Shown here: positions 16,901 through 24,101 of the stretch, in pieces
How positions within the stretch are numbered: the first letter of the stretch is position 1
Layout: each line of letters starts with the position of its first letter
Source of the DNA: Prorocentrum cordatum
Lineage: Eukaryota; Sar; Dinophyceae; Prorocentrales; Prorocentraceae
Direction of reading: 5' to 3'
DNA: 24,101 nucleotides
NCBI GenBank assembly: GCA_963575745.1
Contig: CAUYUJ010011218.1
Span: forward strand, 1-24,101
Program-made: the position numbers and the translations under genes
Notes under the pieces: model-generated
Database searches by the model: none
The model's input: only the letters and a program-made list of their open reading frames with translations
Told to the model about the DNA's origin: nothing

Positions 16901-17728
16901 ATGTTTACCACGGCGGCTCCTGGAGATCTACAATATGGATGGCGTCAGCTGGCTGGCAGCGGGCGGCCCATTGGCCGTCAGCGTACCACCGACCGACAAC
17001 GACAGCATACCCAGCAAGACCCCCCACAACTCCCGCCAAGTCAACACTGTCCTGGTGAGGATCAAACTTCGAGATGGGCTCGAAGGGCTGGGGGGGAAGG
17101 ACGAGTACTTCCCGCGCCCGCCAGCGGGGATGGTGAGGGGCAGGGGGGGGGTAGGACGGCCACTACCCGCGCCCCCGCGGTCCGCCCTAGCTCGCCACCC
17201 CCACCATTCCCATGGAGAAGGAGGAGCTACCCGAGCGCCCGAGGGCGAAGCACAGGACAGCCGAGACATCCCACTCCGACGATAAGTACCAGGCCTGGGG
17301 TTCGCCCCCACCGAGGGCAGTGTGACCCCTAGCCATAGCGGGACGAGGTGGGACAGCCAAGACCCCCACTTGAAGTCGGTGCATGGAGGCCTTGGAAGCC
17401 CACAACCAACGCAACACCAGCAACGATCCGACCCCCAACGACCTGACCAGCACGCCCCACACCCTGCACTCAGCCCTACAAACGACCGCCATCTACAACA
17501 TCCGAGATCAGCACCCTCCTGTACTGCATAGGCGGGGGTGGCATGACTGACGACATCGGACACTACGGCTAGCGAGTACCACTACGGCCAAGACTGGACA
17601 GGATCAAGCAGGAGTACCAACCCGTCCAGTGAGGCTAGGACGAGGGATACGTGTTCGAGCACCACAGTGTCAGGCAGCACTGCTGGTTCAACATGGAGTA
17701 CTCGACGAGAAGGGGCGGCCTGCCCCTC
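16901..17728. other. Non-coding or unrecognised sequence
   Basis: Open frames on both strands are short or Pro/Gln/Arg-rich without domains. The composition between about 17380 and 17560 (ACC/CAAC-rich) resembles the disordered 5' part of ORF2 in style, but I could not align the two. No gene is supported. Confidence 0.5.
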
Positions 17729-17776
17729 GGCGAGGGATACACAGCGCCAGGCGCCGAAGGGTGTATCCCCGTCGCC
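17729..17776. repeat. Core-and-arms hairpin 1
   Basis: Arms GGGATACAC (17734-17742) and GTGTATCCC (17761-17769) are perfect complements. The stem continues with GGCGA (17729-17733) and TCGCC (17772-17776) after a 2-nt bulge. The 18-nt centre is AGCGCCAGGCGCCGAAGG. The centre matches hairpins 2 and 3; the arms do not. Confidence 0.9.
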
Positions 17777-17870
17777 CTCGCGTGGCAGGCGAGGGGCCGA
17801 GGCCAGCCGGCCTTGATCGGCATGATGACGAGAGCAGCCGCTGCAGACCTGCTGGAGCCCAAGAGCGGCT

Positions 17871-17915
17871 CGGCGGGCCTCCACAGCGCGCGGCGCCGAA
17901 GGGTGGAGGCCGCCG
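17871..17915. repeat. Core-and-arms hairpin 2
   Basis: Arms GGCCTCCAC (17876-17884) and GTGGAGGCC (17903-17911) pair perfectly, extended by CGGC (17871-17874) with GCCG (17912-17915) around one bulged G. The 18-nt centre is AGCGCGCGGCGCCGAAGG. Confidence 0.9.
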
Positions 17916-17948
17916 CAGCTGGGGGCAGCCAGCCACCCGAAGACCCCA

Positions 17949-17994
17949 CGGCGGCTGGGCTCAGCGCGAGGCGCCGAAGGGAGCCCAGCCGCCG
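17949..17994. repeat. Core-and-arms hairpin 3
   Basis: Arms CGGCGGCTGGGCTC (17949-17962) and GAGCCCAGCCGCCG (17981-17994) pair perfectly over 14 bp. The 18-nt centre is AGCGCGAGGCGCCGAAGG. It differs from the other two centres only at positions 6-7. Confidence 0.9.
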
Positions 17995-18303
17995 CCCACG
18001 CAGCCGCCAGCCCACAAAGAGGCCGACGGCCGGGCCGCGCGCCACGCTGGCTGACGCCCGCTGGCACGGGCGCGCGCGACGCCCGCCCGTGGGCCCTGAC
18101 GGGCCCCCTTTTTCCTTTTTGCTGAAACCCGGCCCCCCTTCTCCCTCCTCTGAGGTTTAATTTGGTCCCTGGTCCCCCTGCTTTCCTCGGGGTCGGGTTC
18201 CCGGGGCCGCTGTCCGAGTGCCCGCACGGCCCTGGAGGGCCGCTGCGGCGCGCTCCGCGCCCGCGGGGCGCGCGACAAGACGCTGCATAGCGAGAAATGA
18301 GAA
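17995..18303. other. GC-rich spacer with small inverted repeats
   Basis: No gene is visible. CACGGGCG (18065-18072) pairs with CGCCCGTG (18084-18091), followed by GGGCCC-TGAC-GGGCCC and T runs. This stem lacks the conserved core of the three hairpins just upstream. The remainder is GC-rich and unremarkable. Confidence 0.5.
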
Positions 18304-19091
18304 ATGAGGAGGAAGAAAAGAGAAAGAGGAGGAGGAGGAGGAGGCGGAGGAGGAGACCGAGGACGAGGAGGACGAGGAGGACGAGGAGGACGAGGAGGAG
18401 AAGGAGGAGGAGAAGGAGGAGGAGGAGGAGGACGAGGAGGAGGAGGAGGAGAGGAGGAGGAGGAGGAGGAGGAGAGGAAGAGGAGGGAGGAGGAGGTGCG
18501 GAGGAGGAGGAGGAGGAGGAAGGAACGAGGACGAGGAGGAGGAGGGAGGAGGAAACGAGGAGGAGGAGGAGGGAGGAGGAAACGAGGACGAGGAGGAGGA
18601 AACGAGGAGGAGGAGGGGAGGAGGAGGAGGAGGAGGAGAAAGCGGAGGAGGAGGCGGAGGAGGCGGAGGCGGAGGCGGAGGACGGAGGGAGGTGGGAGGA
18701 GGGAGGAGGGAGGAGGGAGGAGGGAAAGAGGAGGAGGGGGGGAGGAGGGAGGTGGGAGGAGGGAGGAGGGAGGAGGGAGGAGGGAGGAGGGAAGGTTAGG
18801 GAAGACGGAGGAGGGAGAGGGGGAGGAGGGAGGAGGGAGGAGGGAGGAGGGAGGAGGGAGGAGGCTAGAGGGAGGATGAGCGAGGAGGAGAAGGAGGAGA
18901 GAGGAGGAGGAGGGAGGAGGAGGAGGAGGAGAGGAGGAGGAGGAGGAGGACGGAGGAGGAGGAGGAGGGCGGGGGCGGAGGGGGGAGGAGGGGGAGGAGG
19001 GGGGGAGGAGGAGGAGGAGGAGGAGGCAGGGGAGGAGGAGGAGGCAGGAGGAGGAGAGGAGGAGGAGGAGGAGGAGGAGGAGGAGGAGGAG
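18304..19091 (+). repeat. Polypurine GGA-rich tract (~0.8 kb)
   Basis: The plus strand is almost entirely G and A with very few C or T: GGA repeats with AGG/GAGGGAG variants, a GGCGGA block near 18650-18680 and two copies of a GGAGGTGGGAGGAGGG segment about 60 bp apart (18686 and 18747). It ends in a short (GAGC)n at about 19090-19105. Long frames across it encode Arg/Glu/Gly (plus strand) or Pro/Ser/Leu (minus strand) and are not genes. Such mirror-like polypurine DNA can form triplex structures. Confidence 0.95.
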
Positions 19092-19105
19092 CGAGCGAGC
19101 GAGCG

Positions 19106-19780
19106 GAAGCCGAGGGGCGTTGGGATCCAGAGACAAAGGGAAGCGCTCAAACACCACACCTCCCCGCCCCAGCGGTTGCACGGTGGAGCCACCAGGGCCA
19201 GGACCACCTTGCAACCGCCAGGAAGGGGAAAGAGACGACTGAGCACTTCCAAGCGGCCGCCCGCGGCGGCGCAGGCAGGGAGCACGGGGCCTGCGGCAGG
19301 CCCGTTCTCACCAGCACGAAGCCCGCCGTGGCGACGCGATGCTCCCACTGGGCTCCCAGCGCCATGGCCAGGAACACCCACCACACGTGGCCCAGCGCGA
19401 GAGCCACGAAAACAAAGCACACGTGGCAAACGACGTCGGCGGGGAGGCCAAGCCCAAACAGGGTCGGCGCGCCGTCGAGCACCACATGCACTCTTGGGGC
19501 TGAGCCGCCCCAGGCAAACTGAATGAAACATTCCTCGCCCCACGGATCAACCAGGCGCCAGCTCGGCTGCACTCGCCTGGGACTCAGGCCAGCTTGGGCC
19601 GTGGGGGCACACGATCCTGCACGTAGCAGGGAAGCAAAGCTGAGCGAGTTAACTGAGCCCTCGAGGATCAAACACAGCATCAGGGGCTCGCAAACACGTA
19701 CAACCATGAAATGACAAGGCAGCCCACGCGGGTCTTGCACCACAACGTATGGGCTGCCATCAAGTTGGACGATGGTCCAG
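19106..19780. other. Probable 3' flank of the minus-strand LINE, no gene
   Basis: The stretch lies directly downstream (minus strand) of the last coding trace of the minus-strand LINE. A minus-strand frame is open over 19147-19842 with a hydrophobic segment, but it shows no domain and starts inside the LINE tail in another frame. It may be LINE 3' UTR or flanking DNA. Confidence 0.4.
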
Positions 19781-20257
19781 CTAATCAGAATCCTCAGGAA
19801 CATCTTCATTATCAGCAGCACGCCCGAGCTCCACGGCCTCATGATAATCTAGACCACACGCTCGGATAATCTTTGCTGTGTCCAAGAGCCTCTGCTTCTT
19901 CAGAGGGCATTGCGTCGAGTAGCTTTTCACATCCAGCTCCCAACGCTTGGCAGCACGAACAATATCTTTTGCGGTTCCCGATGGGGATCTCGGTGGCTCC
20001 AACCGAACATCAGCACGACTGGACTGCGGGCGCCGCAGATTGTCAAAAGTGCCTCCTGTTCTCGACTTCTCTGCCGCCACCGCGCCTTCCTTTACGTGTC
20101 TGCGCCAACCCTCTGTGGTTCCTGAAGCCGGAGCAGCAATACTGGCAACATGTCGAACGGGACAAAATACAATGCGGCGAGCCCATTCTCGGATGCTCAA
20201 CCAAAGTGTGGCCCGCTGCCTTCCACGGCTCCAGGAACCCATCCAACTCATCTTCAA
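19781..20257 (-). pseudogene. LINE C-terminal tail with Cys/His segment
   Basis: The minus-strand frame holds RRIVFCPVRHVASIA and GWRRHVKEG, a possible degenerate zinc-binding segment. An ordinary-composition tail follows (AKDIVRAAKRWELDVKSY, KKQRLLDTAKIIRACGLDYH) with an acidic end (EDVPEDSD) and a stop at 19781. It overlaps the preceding fragment, so a frameshift lies somewhere in 20110-20200. Function is unknown; position marks it as the end of the element's protein. Confidence 0.5.
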
Positions 20258-20680
20258 GAACTAACGCCACCAACGTCTCGCCTGTATCCCCCGTGGGCTC
20301 AACTGGCGCAGATGGCGGGAGTTCAACTTCGTCTTTCAGCGGGAAGTGGTAGTCCAATCCATCCGTGTTCGAATCATAGAGCCACGCTTGAAAATTGCCC
20401 AGATATTGCAACAGCAACTTGTGAATACGTCGGCAACCTCTGACGAACTCCACGTGCTCATCCTCTGGCATGTTGAAAGCCGCCCCTTTCTTCGCAAGAA
20501 CATCCGCCGTCGAGTTGCCTGCGCGCTCGAAGTCCGAGAGCACACCTTCGATGACGTCCGCTGGAGTTGCATGCCCCTTGACATGCTTGAACTGCTGCTT
20601 GTGGAAATCCTCGTTCCTCGCAATCTGCTGCCAAACGTTGGCTCTGGTGTCGCCTGCCCCCAGTGCCAGGGCTGGCCTTC
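20043..20680 (-). pseudogene. LINE RNase H C-terminal half and linker
   Basis: The minus-strand frame contains NVWQQIARNEDFHKQQFKHVKGHAT and GNSTADVLAKKGA, the last helix and His/Asp block of RNase H (VKGH ... GN-x2-AD). It continues with a charged linker (LYDSNTDGLDYHFPLKDEVE) and HTLVEH. Toward its end, CCQYCCSGFRNHRGLAQ could be a zinc-finger remnant, but the overlapping frame of the next fragment is an equally good continuation. The switch into this frame occurs near 20660-20680. Confidence 0.75.
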
Positions 20681-20765
20681 TGCAATAGGCCAGTGTGCCT
20701 TTTGCAGTCCGATAGCACCGTGTAGCTGCCAAGCACCAATCGACTTACCATAAGCATCGCGTAGT

Positions 20766-20821
<56 letters not shown>

Positions 20822-22176
20822 GACACCTGCAGCGGGCACATGTCTAGTGGCACCGCGCCGTAGTAGCGCGCTAGCCTCCTGCGTTCGCTGCCATAGATCA
20901 CCACAGCCCAACCAGCACTCCTCATGCAGGGAATGTCCGCGTAGAATCCACGGCCATCGGTGAAAACAAAGCCACCATCCACATGAATAACACCTTTCCT
21001 GTCCATATCATATAAGTGGTGTGCTGGGTCTCTGCTGGGATGCGCAGAGGCTTGAGCGGGGTCAGGGAGAAGGCCACGACAAAAGAACGATTGCAGAACC
21101 TCTGGCTCTGACTTCATCTTCTTCACAGAATTCCTGAGCTCTGACGGGAGCCTCACATGCCTGAAGAAGTAGAACGCATCGCACTCGAAGAACCTATGGT
21201 AAAACGTCCTTGGACTCCCTTGACAACGCAAGCAGATACGAGGCTCTCCCGAGAAGGCCCTCGGCACCCTGTACTGGCACCAGTGGGCCCCCGAGCAAAG
21301 CCCCCGAAGAGACCTTCTTTGTCGCGGGGTAAGCTTGCTGCGCTTGGAGTGGAGGACCGCGTTCATAGGTATCCACGATAGTGGGCCCTGAGGGATTCGA
21401 TGGTCGCCATCTGAGAGCCTGTGCAGAGCCTCCCCGTCAATGTATCTCCTAACACCGCGCTTGACCAACTGGCGAAGTAGCGATGGAGGCGTGACCCTGA
21501 AATCCCGCAACTGCCCGCCATCGCCCTTGAGCTTGCGAACGTCCTCCCAAGACCACCCAATTATGTGGAGCGAGAGGAGGAGGGCCGCAATCGGGTTTTT
21601 GCATTTAGCCCAGCGCTGTGGATCCAAGAGCAACTGTCTTGCCTCTTGGAGCAGCTTTTCCACGACCATCCATGTGACAGCCTGCGAATTCATGACCACT
21701 GCAAAGGTGTGGACGGCGTCCACCGTGGCAATTACCAGGGGGCCCTGCTGCCATCCACACTCTGCCGTGAGCAAGGAAAGCCCGACAGACGCAGCTGGCT
21801 TGTACTTGCCAACGTTCAAGTACGACATCCTAAGGGTAGAAATCCTGGAGCTGGCCACCCCATGGATGCTGGAACCCCAGAGCGACTTCGCTAAGACTCC
21901 AGCACGATGCACAGCCCGTTTTTGCCGACCCAACCCCTGGATGGCTTTCACACGAACCCCGCTCTGAAGGGCTTCCGAGATCCTCGAAACCTGAGTGGCC
22001 CCCATCAATAGCATCGCCTCCCAAATCACGATAAGGGCACCTCTGACAGGAAGCGGAGTGGCATGAGGCCACAGATCACGAACGTGGTCCCTCACCTTCT
22101 TGAAAACGATCTCATCGATACACAGCACCCCACTTATCCCAAGAGATCGGTAACTTGCGATCCTGCATGCCCTCAA
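20680..22176 (-). pseudogene. LINE RT C-terminal region, zinc knuckle and RNase H N-terminal half
   Basis: Frame open from 22176 to 20458; the coherent part ends near 20680. It holds the RT thumb/connector, with segments such as LGRQKRAVHRAGVLAKSLWG, SWEDVRKLKGDGG and RQLVKRGVRRYIDGEA. The knuckle ICLRCQGSPRTFYHRFFEC (C-x2-C, H, C) follows. RNase H begins with FTDGRGFYADIP and AGWAVVIYG. The frame then passes through a (GT)n-encoded Cys-Val repeat and continues with DYAMLMVSRLVLG and TVLSDCKR, the second catalytic Asp. The conserved Glu expected between them is not seen, since the repeat lies there. Confidence 0.75.
20768..20818. repeat. (CA)n dinucleotide repeat inside RNase H
   Basis: About 25 pure CA units (51 bp). 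On the minus strand it is (GT)n and reads as alternating Cys-Val, keeping the flanking RNase H frame on both sides. Confidence 0.98.
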
Positions 22177-22261
22177 GGAGCACTGTCAACCCAGTGATCG
22201 CCTGTTCGGCCACATGCAAGGGCCCGCCTATGACGTGGAGGCTGATATCGTCTATGAGGTT
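22112..22261 (-). pseudogene. LINE RT motif C fragment in a shifted frame
   Basis: The frame reads NLIDDISLHVIGG at its start: LIDD (Asp-Asp at about 22247-22252) is the YxDD box expected about 30 residues after motif B. It continues to DRKLPISWDKWGAVY and a TGA at 22112-22114. It overlaps the stop of the preceding fragment. One A missing from the A run at 22263-22267 explains the shift. The next fragment resumes in the frame open from 22176. Confidence 0.7.
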
Positions 22262-24101
22262 CTTTTTATCCTAACCCAATTGCATTTGACGCCAATCTTC
22301 CTCAACGTGGTAATCGTCATCAGCTCAGCGAGCCCCGTAGCACAAGAACATCCTGCTATGATAGACCCGTTGGCATGTATCACGCGCGATACAGACTGCT
22401 GATACACGGCCCGCCTGGGACCTCTATACAGGGCGCAAAGAGGCCTCAAGAGGGCCAGGGGAAAGTCTGTGTCCCTGGCTGCACACAAGAGTTCGGCATG
22501 GCTAACCATTTCATAGAACTTCCTAAGATCAACAGAGGCGCTGAAACTGGCAAAGCCTAACTGGGGAGCCACAGCAGCGATGGCGTTGTGGACCCACGCC
22601 GACTTGTCGTACGAGGTCTCACTGGAGGCTCCCCAGAAAAACCTGTCGGGCAATTTGGACTCCCATTTAGCAACAATCCTGTGTCTGAGCCTAGACCAGA
22701 TCCTGGCGAAAAGCGGCAGCAGGCCGATAGGCCGTTCCCCCCCCCCCCGAGGCTTGGGGAGAAAAACTATGAGCACTAGCCAAATGTCAGCGAGGTCAGG
22801 CTCAGCCTCCCACCTATGGAGAATCACGATCAAAGCCGCTGTCAAAGACTCGGGCAGCTTCTCAACCCACCCGGGGTGAAATGCGCCCCAACCTAGCCCA
22901 GTGTTGGGCTCGAAGGAAAGGAGGGCTGCCTTGACGGCTTCTGGCTCCAAAGCAGGAAGGGGGGCAGCGCCTGAAACATCCCAAGAGAGGGGGCGGGCTT
23001 CACAATCTCTGAACGGCAGCTTCCACAGCGAGACCCAGGTGCCCAGCATGGCCTTGAGGGCCTCGTGGCCCACGACAGGCAGGGAATCAGCAAGCACCGG
23101 TTGGGAATTACCTTGGGGCCCGCGGGAATACTTGTGAGCAACGCTTCCCCCTCGTTGGAACGCCAGCTCCGACAACTCCTTCCAGCTCTGCCGAGCTGCC
23201 AACGCATCCTTCCCCGTCTGCTTCTGCACACGCTCCTGGACAACGTCACAAACCTCAACCCTGGTCGCGGGATCCTCCAGACGAGCAAGGAAGGCGGCGT
23301 GCGAGGCAGGCATCCTATTAGCATAAGTGCTGTCGTCCACACCCTCCTCCGAACCCGTCCAAACATCCCCATCCTCCTCCATGCGTGCAACAGCGCTGCT
23401 GATCGCAGCATGCTTGTCGGGGGCGGTGGAGTCCTGCGCCCTAAGCCACTGCATCGTGACCCTCCGTAGAGCGAGCCACTTCTGAGTCTCGGCACTGGCC
23501 TTGCGCCGAACACTTTTTCCCCAGGCGCACGAGAGCGGCACTTTTTCCAGGCGGCAACCATCCGCTCTGCCACAGTATCTCGGCCAGTCGTGTGCAGGGA
23601 GTGCAGTATACATGCACAAATATGGCTCCGCAGATTTGAACCACCTACGCGCAAGGACATCCACCGACTCCCCTTCAAGCAAATCGAACGCTGGCCAGCC
23701 AGAGACATCTCCAGGGAGAAACGCTTCCTTCTTCTTAGGAAGCCTAAACGCCTGCGGCTGGATTCGCCTGTATATGAAATTGTGGCTGCCCACCCCAGAC
23801 AAACAAAGGACGACAGCCTTGTGGGGCCCAACAGGGGTGTCCTCCCGAAGACAGACTCCACTGACGAAGGGGAGCAGCACATCACTGACGACGAAAAAGT
23901 CAATGCACGAGTTGTTGCACGTGGGCTGACCAGCCTCCACCACTTCGGCGTGCAGCAAGTTGAGATATCCCAACCTTAAAGAACTGTCCGTGCCAAAAGG
24001 TTCGGCTTCCAGGTTCCAGTCCCCAGCGATTATGAAGGGCAGACAGGAGGCTCTAACAGAGGAGGAGGAGGAGGAGGAGGAGGAGGAGGAGGAGGAGGAG
24101 G
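22252..24101 (-). pseudogene. LINE EN C-terminal half and RT N-terminal half
   Basis: The minus-strand frame is open from the window end to a TAG at 22252-22254. It begins with Ser codons from the repeat, then FIIAGDWNLE (catalytic GDWN at 24013-24024), NNSCIDFFVVSDVL and TPVGPHKAV, which are the last motifs of an APE endonuclease. The first part of that domain is missing. RT follows: VFLPKPRGGGERPIGLLP and R-rich IWSRLRHRI, ASVDLRKFYEMVSH (motif A) near 22501-22546 and SIIAGCSCATGLAEL (motif B). The stop falls inside the codons of the RT motif C, which continues in another frame. The GGGERP stretch is encoded beside a C10 run, so small length errors are possible. Confidence 0.85.
24061..24101. 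repeat. (GGA)n microsatellite at right window end
   Basis: A GGA repeat running off the right edge. On the minus strand it is (TCC)n, in frame with the truncated endonuclease domain and read as poly-Ser, so either the repeat replaced the missing half of the domain or the join is an assembly effect. Confidence 0.97.

Larger units (their letters stand above)
19781..24101 (-). mobile_element. Decayed LINE retrotransposon, EN-RT-zinc knuckle-RNase H order
   Basis: Read on the minus strand, the window starts inside an APE endonuclease domain. It continues through RT, a Cys/His knuckle and RNase H to a Cys/His-containing tail. This is the conventional order for RNase H-bearing LINEs such as the I group. 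The element is 5'-truncated by the (CCT)n repeat at the window end. Its coding frame is broken at about 22262, 22112-22170, 20660-20680 and 20110-20200, and a (CA)n repeat sits inside RNase H. Its sequence differs clearly from the plus-strand LINE, so it is a separate lineage. Confidence 0.85.

Noticed and set aside
18297-19526. 409-codon plus-strand open frame, Arg/Glu/Gly-rich
   Set aside because: Direct translation of GGA repeats; no non-repetitive coding signal.
17582-19543. 653-codon minus-strand open frame
   Set aside because: Most of it is Pro/Ser/Leu translation of the polypurine tract; the ends show no domain. Openness comes from the repeat.
19147-19842. 231-codon minus-strand frame with a hydrophobic stretch
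   Set aside because: No domain; it starts in another frame within the LINE tail and ends in low-complexity DNA. A membrane protein cannot be supported.
1-24101. Dinoflagellate spliced-leader relic or tRNA/rRNA genes
   Set aside because: By eye I found no match to the conserved 22-nt leader on either strand and no RNA gene; a tool search could still reveal a diverged relic.

Overview
The window looks like dinoflagellate nuclear DNA, of the Symbiodinium/Prorocentrum kind. It is GC-rich and full of simple repeats, and it carries LINE-type (non-LTR) retrotransposons rather than host genes. The reverse transcriptase style and the C-terminal methyltransferase-like domain (HLFSGRRR ... AGPPCETW) resemble predicted dinoflagellate proteins I remember; no database search was possible. 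I found no tRNA, rRNA, CRISPR array, spliced-leader sequence or convincing host gene. Both ends of the window lie in the same trinucleotide repeat, (CCT)n on the left and (GGA)n on the right.

Layout. 1-5600: GC-rich, strongly strand-skewed DNA with homopolymers, a (CTC)n tract, a degenerate ~60-bp minisatellite and decayed coding fragments with no recognised function. 5602-~16900, plus strand: a large LINE. ORF1 encodes a long coiled-coil protein whose N-terminus is made of polypurine repeat. ORF1 meets ORF2 at a textbook -1 ribosomal frameshift site (A AAA AAC, then TGA, then a strong hairpin). ORF2 encodes a long disordered region, RNase H, an APE-type endonuclease, a reverse transcriptase, two zinc fingers and a cytosine-C5-methyltransferase-like domain. 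One frameshift (about 11.78 kb) and one 476-bp T-rich tract (15016-15491) interrupt it. The 3' flank holds a predicted three-way-junction structure and a 73-bp-period tandem repeat.

16901-18300: non-coding as far as I can see, but it holds three hairpins with a near-identical 18-nt core and unrelated perfect arms of 9-14 bp. 18304-19091: a polypurine tract that shares an ordered set of repeat words with the tract at the 5' end of the plus-strand LINE. 19781-24101, minus strand: a second, decayed LINE of a different lineage, with the conventional order endonuclease, RT, zinc knuckle, RNase H. It is broken by several frameshifts and by a (CA)n expansion inside RNase H.

The most unusual points are the RNase H-EN-RT-zinc finger-methyltransferase order of the plus-strand element, its frameshift signal, the T-rich tract that splits the methyltransferase-like domain, and the constant-core/variable-arm hairpin family.
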